Shown here in pieces: positions 34,895 to 43,392 of a stretch of DNA of 64,000 nt (its first letter is position 1; each line of letters opens with the position of its first letter). The notes beneath the pieces were generated by a model. It was not told the DNA's origin and did no database searches. It saw only the letters and a list, made by a program, of their open reading frames with translations. Location: positions 1 through 64,000 of the forward strand of contig CAYYSU010000007.1 in the NCBI GenBank assembly GCA_964474455.1, in the 5' to 3' direction. The position numbers and the translations under genes were made by a program. This stretch comes from BM520 sp964474455. Its GTDB lineage: Bacteria > Bacteroidota > Bacteroidia > Bacteroidales > BM520.

Positions 34895-35416
34895 ATGAGA
34901 AAAAATACTCTGCTTTTTGTTATACTAATAATTATGGGCTCCTGCACACAGAAGAAGCAAACAAAGCTCATCACCGAAAAAATACAGTACGATGTTCAGA
35001 TCAAAGCTACCAATCCCGACGCCGACTGGTGGGCCGACAACATAGAAGGCTCACAAAGAGACATGTTTGTGGAATCGTTACTGACAGACGCATTAAACGG
35101 AAAAATAGAGGTGTACGATGTTTTTACCAACAATAAAATCTCTGAAAAACAGCTGGAGTTTATCCGCGGTCGTGTGGATACCGTACTTACGCAAAACCCG
35201 GATCCACCATACAACGACACAACCATTATTATTGAACAGAAGTTGGAATACAGAGATGTTACCAGGGTGCGATTTTGGGAAGAGTGGGTTTACAACGGGA
35301 AGGATATTCGCAGCATAGAGAAAAAAATTGTTGCCATCGCACCTTTGCTGGAGAATTACGATGAATACGGCAATTTCCGAGGGTACCAGCCGTTATTCTG
35401 GATCTATACAGAATAA
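34895..35416 (+). CDS. GldN/PorN-like lipoprotein
   Basis: A 173-residue predicted lipoprotein: hydrophobic signal followed by the lipobox MGSC, cysteine near residue 17. The second half resembles the C-terminal part of the T9SS ring protein GldN/PorN: VTRVRFWEEWVYN, then KKIVAIAPLLENYDEYGNFRGYQPLFWIYTE. GldN/PorN proteins are larger and not lipidated, while their partner GldK/PorK is the lipoprotein of the ring, so this is a divergent relative rather than the housekeeping PorN. Function unknown. It is followed 20 bases later by an M16 peptidase gene. The similarity is by recalled pattern, not alignment. Confidence 0.65.
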   Translation: MRKNTLLFVILIIMGSCTQKKQTKLITEKIQYDVQIKATNPDADWWADNIEGSQRDMFVESLLTDALNGKIEVYDVFTNNKISEKQLEFIRGRVDTVLTQNPDPPYNDTTIIIEQKLEYRDVTRVRFWEEWVYNGKDIRSIEKKIVAIAPLLENYDEYGNFRGYQPLFWIYTE

Positions 35417-35436
35417 TAATCAGAGACAACAACATT

Positions 35437-36672
35437 ATGTATCAATACCATACGCTCCCATCAGGTCTTAGGATCGTTCACAAGGAGAGTTCCTCAGTAG
35501 TATCACATTGCGGAATCATGATCGACACAGGCTCACGAGATGAGACACATAGCGAACATGGCATAGCACATTTTATTGAGCACGTGATTTTCAAAGGGAC
35601 AAAAAAACGGAAGTCATTTCATATCCTTAGCAGAATGGATAACGTGGGTGGTGAGATGAACGCATACACCACAAAAGAAGAGACCTGCGTTTACGCCTCT
35701 TTCCTGCCCGAATACTACGGCCGCGCCATTGAGCTCTTCAGCGACATTATATTCAACTCCGTATTTCCTGATAAAGAAATAGAAAAAGAAAAAGATGTGG
35801 TTTATGATGAAATAACCAGCTACCTCGATACCCCATGGGAACAAATAGTGGACGATTTCGAAGACCAGCTCTTTGCCGGGCATGCACTGGGGCGCAACAT
35901 CCTCGGAACACCAAAAAGCCTCGAAAAACTCAACAGAGAGGATATCTTTAACTTCATAAAACGAAACTATAAACCCTGGAATATGGTGATCTGCTCCGTG
36001 GGAAAGATCTCAATGAAACGTCTTATACTACTGGCGGAAAAACACTTCGTTACAGAAAACACCTTCGCTGATGCAATACAGCGTACACCAGTAAACGGAT
36101 ATTATCCGAATAAAAATGTTGTTGAAAGGAATAGCTTTCAGACGCATGTATCGGTGGGCAACAGGGCATTTTCGTGGGATGACAAACGCCGTGCTACATT
36201 GGCTCTTCTCACCAACTACCTCGGCGGTCCGGCCATGAACACACGCCTTAACATGGCCATCCGAGAAAAATACGGCATCACATACAATATAGAGGCACAG
36301 TACACGCCATACTCCGACACCGGAGTGTTCTATGTGTACATGGGTATGGATCCTGCCAATGCGCAGAAAGCGCTGCGACTGCTGCACCGCGAATTCAACT
36401 CCATACGGACGAAAGAACCCGGAACCACACAGCTGCATATCGCCAAAAAGCAATTCAAGGGACAAATGGCCATAGCCCAGGAGTCGAATCTCAACGAGAT
36501 GCTCTCCATGGCCAAAAGTATGCTCATAAGAAATAAGGTTGACAGCATGGAACAGCTACATGCCAGGATAGAAGGCATCACAGCAAAGCAGTTCCTCGAA
36601 ACCGCCAATACAATCTTGGCGAAGGATCAACTCTCCACACTAATTTTCAAAGGAAATGAGAATAAAAAATAA
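35437..36672 (+). CDS. M16-family zinc peptidase
   Basis: A 411-residue peptidase of the mitochondrial processing peptidase/PqqL-like group. The inverted zinc motif HxxEH is HFIEH in GIAHFIEHVIFKGT near residue 46, and the distal glutamate lies in EKDVVYDEI. The GGEMNAYTTKEETCVYA segment is typical. No signal peptide is visible, so it is probably cytoplasmic. It may be co-transcribed with the GldN-like lipoprotein. The second, inactive M16 domain is present as usual (AMNTRLNMAIREKYGITYNI). Confidence 0.93.
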   Translation: MYQYHTLPSGLRIVHKESSSVVSHCGIMIDTGSRDETHSEHGIAHFIEHVIFKGTKKRKSFHILSRMDNVGGEMNAYTTKEETCVYASFLPEYYGRAIELFSDIIFNSVFPDKEIEKEKDVVYDEITSYLDTPWEQIVDDFEDQLFAGHALGRNILGTPKSLEKLNREDIFNFIKRNYKPWNMVICSVGKISMKRLILLAEKHFVTENTFADAIQRTPVNGYYPNKNVVERNSFQTHVSVGNRAFSWDDKRRATLALLTNYLGGPAMNTRLNMAIREKYGITYNIEAQYTPYSDTGVFYVYMGMDPANAQKALRLLHREFNSIRTKEPGTTQLHIAKKQFKGQMAIAQESNLNEMLSMAKSMLIRNKVDSMEQLHARIEGITAKQFLETANTILAKDQLSTLIFKGNENKK

Positions 36673-36694
36673 AAATCTTATTTACTAAAATATC

Positions 36695-37534
36695 TTACTC
36701 CACCACATGCACCTCAGCAGCATGAATTACCTCTTTCGTGTCGTCACGATAGATGTATCCTACAAAGGCGCAGTTATCGGCATTCCAGTTTTCAGCAAGT
36801 GAAAAGGAGTAGGTTTTTGAGATAACTCCTAATGCTGAATCAATAGTCTCGCCCCAGGTACCGTTAACGTCTCCGCGAAAAACATGCTTATGCTTCCAGT
36901 CATGGATCGTCGGTGTATCACCAACATCAGGATTATTGTTGCTCTGTGGCGACACGATATCATCCTCTATCACCACCAAACAGAATTTATAATCCACTGA
37001 CTCAGGGTTGAACACTTCCATTTCAACGGTGATATCTGCTGATCTGTCACTATCGTTGTACTCTGATCCAAGAGATATCTCAGCGAGTGCCTCTTCCTCG
37101 ATTAGTTGTTCTATGGGTGTCTGCCATTGATCTTTACCCAAAACACGGCTTCCATCAATTTCTTTCCGGCTCACCATACCGGAGGGGTTAGCATTAACAC
37201 CAAAATAATCATTTAGAGTTGTTCCTGCTGTGGTCTGATAATCTGCGGCATAATCGCCACCATATGGATAGGCAACCCATCCGGCATGTATAGCAACAAC
37301 GATCATTTGATCGCCATACAGCTCTTTATATGTATTCAGCTGAAGGGATGCTTCGGGGCAGTTCGGACAGTAGTGTCCGGTAAATTCTTCAACCAGCACT
37401 ACTCTTTTACCAGTTTCTCCACCACCGGAGCCCGCAGGACCTTTGTTAATAAGAAATGGCTCCTCTACTTTATCGCAACCGAAAAACATTCCGGCTGCCA
37501 TAACCATCATTATTAGTATTCGTATTGTTTTCAT
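36695..37534 (-). CDS. Omp28-family outer-membrane lipoprotein
   Basis: A 279-residue predicted lipoprotein (signal then MFFGC, cysteine near residue 20). The N-terminal half has thioredoxin-like features: VLVEEFTGHYCPNCPEASLQL with a CxxC pair, and VVAIHAGWVAYPYGG. The C-terminal half is a beta-rich domain. Omp28 proteins of Porphyromonas are surface antigens of unclear role. It is the last gene of a reverse operon with a DUF6029 protein (11 bases upstream) and a TlpA-like thioredoxin, which suggests a joint role in redox handling at the outer membrane. Confidence 0.85.
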   Translation of the reverse strand: MKTIRILIMMVMAAGMFFGCDKVEEPFLINKGPAGSGGGETGKRVVLVEEFTGHYCPNCPEASLQLNTYKELYGDQMIVVAIHAGWVAYPYGGDYAADYQTTAGTTLNDYFGVNANPSGMVSRKEIDGSRVLGKDQWQTPIEQLIEEEALAEISLGSEYNDSDRSADITVEMEVFNPESVDYKFCLVVIEDDIVSPQSNNNPDVGDTPTIHDWKHKHVFRGDVNGTWGETIDSALGVISKTYSFSLAENWNADNCAFVGYIYRDDTKEVIHAAEVHVVE

Positions 37535-37545
37535 GATAAAAATCT

Positions 37546-39252
37546 TTAGAAGCTACTTGTTACTGTTAATGTTACACCTGTGGAAGCAGGAACCTGACGG
37601 CACACACCACCTACACAAAGCAGACCTTCGCGCTGACGACCGAAAGAGAGCGCAATACGCGTTGCATCTTTGATATATCCAGCAGCAACGTTGAAGTAAT
37701 GTGTCTGCTCTTCTGCAATTGGATTACCATAATTATACTCATCCATAACAGAGATAAAATACTTTGGTGCGATGTTATATTCCAGAGTCAGTGATGCCCA
37801 GTCGCCTTTGTCCTCTTCAGTAAAAAGCATCTGTGCCTCAGTACGTAACGACTGGCGAGGGGTTATTTTATATGTCACATCAGCAATACCGATATGAGCA
37901 TATACTTTACCATACTCATTATGGTGACCTTCAATAACATCCTTGTCGTAAACCTGGTTCAGGTAAGTAAAAACACCCTTCCATTTATTATTAAATTTCT
38001 TAGTTATTTTCACATTGATATCCTGGAAGAACATATCCCCACCCAGCTTTAGAAAGTCACTTTCGTATCCCATTGTTCCGGTTTGTCCTATGGACATTCC
38101 TTCTGCCAGAGGTTGTTTATCGATATCAAAAACAACAGCGTAATTAAGCGCGATATTCATACCATAACGGCCACCAAGCTTCGACTTCCTTGGAATAGTA
38201 TAAACCACATCACCCTGAAAAGCATACTCACCATTTAGCTGTGTTGCATAAGGATACATGGTAGCCAGGCTGTAGTGGTGCATCTTCGTCAAAGGAGGCA
38301 CGAAGTTAATGTCGAGCATATTTCCGGATTCCGTCATCTTCGACTTATAGCTCATATTGTCCACACGCTTTGCAGCCAAGATAACACCCAGACCTTTAGT
38401 GGAATAACTTAACGTAGAAAAGAGTGCCTGTCCCGGCTTATAGATATAATTATTATACTGGGAAGGGTTATTCATCTTATAAGCATACTCGGTGATAAAG
38501 TTAAATCCACGGTGGCTCACATTCATACGTCCGGCGAAAGAAGCTACATTAACAGGCAGGCTATATTCGAAAATTGTATCGTTGATAATAGTAGTCTTGG
38601 AGGTCATTTTTTCATACTTGCTGACCACGCTGCCACCCAGAAGAATCTGTGTCTGTTTTCCTTCAAGTCCTTTAATCATATCATTAAGAAAAAACTCCAC
38701 ATCTCCACCACGAACGATACCACGGTTACCATCGTCATATTTCTGCCAGTAATAACGCTGTGTACCTATAAGACCTTTAAGCGTTACACCTTTGTATGGG
38801 TTCAGCTTCACACGGATACCATTAAGTGAGTTATCATAACCCAGATTCCACTCCTGATAGGTTCTCAATATCAATCCGCTACCAAACTGCTCATAGAAAT
38901 TTCCGACAGTAACATCCACATAGTCGTTTTTATATTGTGCATAATAATAAGGTATTCCCTGGCCTTCATGCTGTGGCTCGAAGCCCAACAATGGCGACAG
39001 ATACGCCTCATAGCGCATGCCGGCAGTAAAATTATTGTTGGTGTAGTTAAGGTCAAGAAACCCATTAAGACCCATGCGCTTACCATTGAGAGTAGAGTCG
39101 TTGATACCTAGTACATCATCATCGGTATAGTACTGCATATCCGTTTGGAAGTTACCATGAACCTGGCCACCGGATAAAAAATTTTGCGCTAAAACAGAAC
39201 TTGCACTACCAAATATCAGCAGTGCAAGAAGGGTAAAAATATTCCTTTTCAT
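37546..39252 (-). CDS. DUF6029-type outer-membrane beta-barrel protein
   Basis: A 568-residue exported protein with a clear signal peptide ending VLAQ. Most of it alternates hydrophobic and polar residues with many aromatic strand ends, as in outer-membrane barrels, with segments such as GGQVHGNFQTDMQYY, YVDVTVGNFYEQFGSGL and ISVMDEYNYGN. A cysteine pair CVGGVC sits close to the C terminus, which ends in the phenylalanine-terminated strand TLTVTSSF. It lies between a TlpA-like gene and an Omp28-like gene. It may be the transport or anchor part of that trio; no function is established. Confidence 0.75.
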   Translation of the reverse strand: MKRNIFTLLALLIFGSASSVLAQNFLSGGQVHGNFQTDMQYYTDDDVLGINDSTLNGKRMGLNGFLDLNYTNNNFTAGMRYEAYLSPLLGFEPQHEGQGIPYYYAQYKNDYVDVTVGNFYEQFGSGLILRTYQEWNLGYDNSLNGIRVKLNPYKGVTLKGLIGTQRYYWQKYDDGNRGIVRGGDVEFFLNDMIKGLEGKQTQILLGGSVVSKYEKMTSKTTIINDTIFEYSLPVNVASFAGRMNVSHRGFNFITEYAYKMNNPSQYNNYIYKPGQALFSTLSYSTKGLGVILAAKRVDNMSYKSKMTESGNMLDINFVPPLTKMHHYSLATMYPYATQLNGEYAFQGDVVYTIPRKSKLGGRYGMNIALNYAVVFDIDKQPLAEGMSIGQTGTMGYESDFLKLGGDMFFQDINVKITKKFNNKWKGVFTYLNQVYDKDVIEGHHNEYGKVYAHIGIADVTYKITPRQSLRTEAQMLFTEEDKGDWASLTLEYNIAPKYFISVMDEYNYGNPIAEEQTHYFNVAAGYIKDATRIALSFGRQREGLLCVGGVCRQVPASTGVTLTVTSSF

Positions 39253-39262
39253 TATTTACAAA

Positions 39263-39796
39263 TTAATGTGCGTCATCAAGTTTTTCACCATTAGCCAACT
39301 TCCTCACCTTTTCTATGAGATCCAGCTCAGCACCTTCAGCAAAAGAGGTGTGCTGCCATACGATGTTACCTTCACCGTCGAGCAGGAAAGTGTGAGGAAT
39401 CATATTTACGTTGAGAGCCTTTTTAAATTCCTGGTTTTTGTCTAGGAGAATCTCATATTCCCAGCCATTTCCGTTGGCAGTAGGACCCACTCTTGAGCTA
39501 GAACGGCTATCGTCGATAGAAACAGCATAAATCTTGACTCCAGTCTCATCAACCCAATCTTCATATACGTCGGCGATTGTGTTGAGCTCTTTGATACAAG
39601 GCTTACACCACAAAGCCCAAAAGCTGATAATTACCGGGTATCCGTCATTATCAATGTTGGAGGTGTTAAATGGTTCACCATTTATTGTAGTAAGATTTAC
39701 AGATGGGATTTTATAAGCTTTATCTGAGGTCTGTGCAAATATTGTTGTTGTAAGGAGCACAGAAAAAACAAAAATGATACTTTTTTTCATATACAT
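39263..39796 (-). CDS. TlpA/ResA-like periplasmic thioredoxin
   Basis: A 177-residue exported thioredoxin-fold protein. A signal peptide (MKKSIIFVFSVLLTTTIFAQ) starts at the ATG 39790 or two codons earlier at 39796. The active site is WALWCKPC, which differs from the more common WATWCGPC. The segment YAVSIDDSRSSSRVG and the cis-proline in NMIPHTFLLDGEGNIVW are normal for the family. It is the first gene of the trio with DUF6029 and Omp28 proteins and would supply or remove reducing equivalents in the periplasm. Confidence 0.92.
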   Translation of the reverse strand: MYMKKSIIFVFSVLLTTTIFAQTSDKAYKIPSVNLTTINGEPFNTSNIDNDGYPVIISFWALWCKPCIKELNTIADVYEDWVDETGVKIYAVSIDDSRSSSRVGPTANGNGWEYEILLDKNQEFKKALNVNMIPHTFLLDGEGNIVWQHTSFAEGAELDLIEKVRKLANGEKLDDAH

Positions 39797-39918
39797 AAGT
39801 TTCAGGTTTCAAAAAAAGATTTGTGATAATAATTACTAAGAAGACAACGTGACTCCCTTAAAGGTTCCATGAAAGAATGCAAATTCCAGACCGCAAATTC
39901 TTATTGGGAGGTTATAAC

Positions 39919-41823
39919 CTATTTCAGTTTCTGCCTCAGAAGGGCTTTATTCTTATCATTATGAATAGGCTTACCTTCGGGAGTATAAAGATAATCAATT
40001 AGTTCACGGTAGAAATCAGTTACTTTTCCACGAACCATTTTCATGGTAGAGTTCATAAATCCGTTCTGCTCATTAAATCCTTCCGGGAGTAGCCCAATAG
40101 ATACGGGAAGCCACCTGTCGGGGAAGAGAGTATCATACTTACCACCTGAGAGATATGGGTCAATCTCTTCTTTAATAATCTGGATCGCAATGTCGACACC
40201 ACGGATTGAGTCGGGTGTCACTTCACGTTTGGAAACCATTTTTTTCAACACATCGTAGTTTGGATGAATCAGTGCTACGGTATAAGGATTTTGATCATTA
40301 TATAGCATAATTTCATCAATCACATCGCTATTCTCCACGATGGTCTCTTCGATACCTTCAGGGCTATGTTTTTCACCATCGTTGCTAATTAGCAGTGACT
40401 TGAAACGGCCAAGCACGAATAGGAATCCGTCTTTATCCATATATCCCATATCTCCGGTATATAGCCACCCGTCGCGCAGAGCCTCATCAGTAGCCTTCTG
40501 GTTTTTCCAGTAACCTATCATCACATTCTCACCACGTATAACTATCTCGCCCGCTTCGCCAACAGGGAGTTCTTTGTCTTTGCTATCGATTATTTTTAGA
40601 TCCATTGGTGTGACAAGAACGCCACTTGATCCGAGCTTATGCTTATGTAATGCGTTGGAGCTAATAACAGGCGAAGCTTCCGAAAGTCCGTAACCCTGCA
40701 TCATGGGTATTCCCAGGGCGTAGTAAAAGCGCTGAAGCTCTATGTCCAAAAGTGCTCCTCCGCCAATAAAAAACTGTAGCTTTCCACCGAAAAACTCTCT
40801 AACCTTGCTAAAAATAATTTTATCGTAAGCCCATACCAACGGCTTCAAAAGGAAACTAAATCCTGTACCTTTGTTATAGCCCTCTTTATAATACTTATAT
40901 GACACCTGCAGCCCGCTCCATAGCAGCCAGGCAGTGAATTTTCCTTTTTCCTTTACGCCTTTAACAATATTTTTCTTAAAAGTTTTCGCCAAAGCCGGAA
41001 CACTCATCAGCAGGTCTGGTTTAATCTGCTGTATGCTGTATGGGATGTTTCGTAGGATCTCATTGGTTGTTTTTCCAAGCTTTATAAATCCCACTCCTGC
41101 ACCTTTTCTCATGAAGCTATAAAAACCCGCGGTGTGGGCAAAGCTATGATCTAAAGGCAGCAGTATCAGTGTTCTGAACGTCTCGGGGATAGTCATAAGA
41201 GTATAACTCTGATACACATTGGCGTAATAATTCAGATGACTAAGAATAATACCTTTGGGATCTGCTGTTGTGCCCGAAGTATAGCATATATTGGCATAAT
41301 CATTCTCTTGAATGGAGTCGATACGAGTTTGCAGTTCATCTGAATACCCCTCACAAAGCGACGAGCCTTCTTCCACCAGCTCGCTGAATGTCATCTCTTT
41401 TTCGCCATACTCTTCCAGGTCGTCGAAATAGATTAGCTTCTCCATCGCGGGGAGGTCGTTAAGTACGGCCTTTACTTTGGAGCCATGAAGTGCACTGGCG
41501 AAGACGAACTTCACTCCGGCGTGGCGCAGACGGAAGAGGACCTCTTGCTCGGTAAGCTTTATTGAAAGAGGCACGCTAATAGCAGCACATGACAGCACTG
41601 CCAGTTCAGAGATAATCCACTGGTTTCTTCCTTCCGAAAGAATTGCCAGGCGATCGCCCTTCTTTACCCCCAGGCGCAGCAGAGCACATGCCAGAGTTTT
41701 GACCTGATCAGCGGTCTCTTTATAAGTAGTTTCGTAATATCCTTGTCCTTTATCTTCTAAAAGAAAAGTGTTGTCGGCAAAGAGATCAACACTCTCTTTA
41801 AACAGGCTTGGTATAGTTCTCAT
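39919..41823 (-). CDS. Long-chain acyl-CoA synthetase (AMP-binding)
   Basis: A 634-residue ANL-superfamily enzyme that activates fatty acids as acyl-AMP and transfers them to CoA. Motifs: the phosphate-binding loop ICYTSGTTADPKGIILSH, QGYGLSEASPVIS (A5), and GWLYTGDMGYMDKDGFLFVLGRFKSLLI (A7-A8). The start is ATG 41823 (MRTIPSLFKE); a TTG at 41832 would add three residues. A well-spaced promoter lies directly upstream. It is a single gene between the TlpA trio and the divergent kamA cluster, with no beta-oxidation genes nearby. Confidence 0.93.
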   Translation of the reverse strand: MRTIPSLFKESVDLFADNTFLLEDKGQGYYETTYKETADQVKTLACALLRLGVKKGDRLAILSEGRNQWIISELAVLSCAAISVPLSIKLTEQEVLFRLRHAGVKFVFASALHGSKVKAVLNDLPAMEKLIYFDDLEEYGEKEMTFSELVEEGSSLCEGYSDELQTRIDSIQENDYANICYTSGTTADPKGIILSHLNYYANVYQSYTLMTIPETFRTLILLPLDHSFAHTAGFYSFMRKGAGVGFIKLGKTTNEILRNIPYSIQQIKPDLLMSVPALAKTFKKNIVKGVKEKGKFTAWLLWSGLQVSYKYYKEGYNKGTGFSFLLKPLVWAYDKIIFSKVREFFGGKLQFFIGGGALLDIELQRFYYALGIPMMQGYGLSEASPVISSNALHKHKLGSSGVLVTPMDLKIIDSKDKELPVGEAGEIVIRGENVMIGYWKNQKATDEALRDGWLYTGDMGYMDKDGFLFVLGRFKSLLISNDGEKHSPEGIEETIVENSDVIDEIMLYNDQNPYTVALIHPNYDVLKKMVSKREVTPDSIRGVDIAIQIIKEEIDPYLSGGKYDTLFPDRWLPVSIGLLPEGFNEQNGFMNSTMKMVRGKVTDFYRELIDYLYTPEGKPIHNDKNKALLRQKLK

Positions 41824-41839
41824 AAAGTACAATTTTGGT

Positions 41840-41871
41840 CAAATATAGAAAAAAGATAACGGTATGACAAA
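41840..41871 (-). promoter_or_regulatory. Promoter of the acyl-CoA synthetase gene
   Basis: On the minus strand TTTG (41871-41868), 20 bases, then TATATTTG (41847-41840), a full match to the Bacteroidota pattern. The -7 element ends 16 bases before the ATG at 41823. Confidence 0.7.
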
Positions 41872-42118
41872 AACTGCAAGGCAGAGCACTAAATATTAAT
41901 AAAATTTAGACCTTCGAACCCCATGAACCACACCGAAAGAAAAAAATCCGATGTTAATTATTCATTGCTTACAGTTATGAATTATTTTAGCAATTTGTAC
42001 ACAATAAAAAATAAAGCGTCACTTATTTTTAATACTTTTATAACGTGAATGTATCCAGATACCTTGGAACTCATAAAAAACATATTCACTTGAATGTAAT
42101 TTTTTAAAAACACAGGAC
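41872..42118. other. AT-rich divergent region upstream of the kamA cluster
   Basis: About 250 bases with no gene and no clear full promoter for kamA. TACTTTTA at 42033-42040 is a one-mismatch -7 candidate without a -33 partner. TTTG at 41994-41997 is too far from it. The region is visibly AT-rich. Confidence 0.4.
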
Positions 42119-43381
42119 ATGAATGATGACTTAGATCAAGGTTTTGAGCCTCCGTTAAAAGAAGATCTTGCTTCGATTGATGCAGTCTTTACAACATCTA
42201 ATACTGAAGAAAGTCCTTTTAGTAACACCAAAATTTCTATTTCGGACTTTAAAGTCATTAACACAATAACACAACAATTCAGGGAGACTCATTTTCCTGA
42301 AGCCACAGACAAACAGTGGAATAGTTGGCGATGGCAAATACAAAACAGTTATGTCAAATTTAAAAAATTATCTGAAATACTAGATATTAGTAGTATTGAT
42401 GATGTTGATTTTTTATCTAAATCAAGAAAACTTCCTTTAAGAATTACGCCTTATTATGCCAGTTTACTTTCGGGAAAACCTGTGACTTATGCATTAAGCA
42501 AAACAGTTGTCCCGGACAAGAAAGAACTTATCATTTCACCGGGTGAAGAATCCGATCCTCTGCATGAAGATGCTATGTGTCCGGTCTATAACCTGGTTCA
42601 TCGTTATCCTGATAGAGTATTAATGCTGTCGACCGGTTTTTGTTCAACTTATTGTCGCTATTGTACCCGCTCACACATGGTGCTTAAAGACAAGAAGCAT
42701 TATGGAGTAAAGGCATGGGAAAAATCAATTGAATACATAAGAAATAATCAGAATGTCAGAGATGTGGTAATTTCCGGCGGTGATCCGCTAACTTTACCTG
42801 ATAAGCATATTGAATTTCTGCTCTCTTCGCTAAGAGCGATTCCACATGTGGAAATTATTAGAATTGGAACAAAAGTACCAATGGTGCTCCCCCAGCGAAT
42901 CACTAATAATTTAGTGAAGATGCTGAAAAAATATCACCCCGTCTATATGAGTATTCACAGTATCCATCCTGATGAAATAACTCCTGAAGTAATAGAAGCT
43001 GCCAATCGCATTGCTAATGCAGGAATTGTAATGGGTAGCCAAACCGTTTTGTTGCAGGGCGTAAATGATAATGTGGAAACCATGAAGAAATTAATGCATG
43101 AACTATTAAAAATCAGAATACGACCCTATTATATTTATCAGTGTGACCCCATTCCGGGTTCATCTCATTTCAGAACACCCGTTTCAATAGGTGTAAAAAT
43201 TATTCATGGCCTCAGAGGCTTTACAAGTGGTTATGCAATACCCCATTATGTGATTGACGCACCCGGTGGAGGTGGAAAAATACCTTTATTACCAAACTAT
43301 TATCAAGGAAGAAAAGGTGACTCTGTGGTGCTGGAAAATTTTGAAGGAAAAACCTATAAGTATTACGATCCTGAAAAGTAA
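42119..43381 (+). CDS. kamA: KamA-family lysine 2,3-aminomutase
   Basis: A 420-residue radical SAM, PLP-dependent aminomutase, predicted to turn L-lysine into beta-lysine. The cluster motif is C175-x3-C179-x2-C182 in TGFCSTYCRYCTRS. The PLP lysine is K387 in DAPGGGGK. D343 (YIYQCDP) and D380 (VIDAPGGGG) have the same spacing to each other (37) and to the PLP lysine (7) as D293, D330 and K337 of the clostridial lysine enzyme, which bind the side-chain amine; glutamate mutases replace them. The residues after the third cysteine (TRSHMV) differ from the usual TRRR. It opens a five-gene operon; the next gene is 11 bases away. Confidence 0.9.
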   Translation: MNDDLDQGFEPPLKEDLASIDAVFTTSNTEESPFSNTKISISDFKVINTITQQFRETHFPEATDKQWNSWRWQIQNSYVKFKKLSEILDISSIDDVDFLSKSRKLPLRITPYYASLLSGKPVTYALSKTVVPDKKELIISPGEESDPLHEDAMCPVYNLVHRYPDRVLMLSTGFCSTYCRYCTRSHMVLKDKKHYGVKAWEKSIEYIRNNQNVRDVVISGGDPLTLPDKHIEFLLSSLRAIPHVEIIRIGTKVPMVLPQRITNNLVKMLKKYHPVYMSIHSIHPDEITPEVIEAANRIANAGIVMGSQTVLLQGVNDNVETMKKLMHELLKIRIRPYYIYQCDPIPGSSHFRTPVSIGVKIIHGLRGFTSGYAIPHYVIDAPGGGGKIPLLPNYYQGRKGDSVVLENFEGKTYKYYDPEK

Positions 43382-43392
43382 AAAAGCAATGT

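Noticed and set aside
42119..43381. KamA as glutamate 2,3-aminomutase
   Set aside because: Both aspartates that bind the lysine side-chain amine are present at the exact spacing; glutamate enzymes have other residues there.
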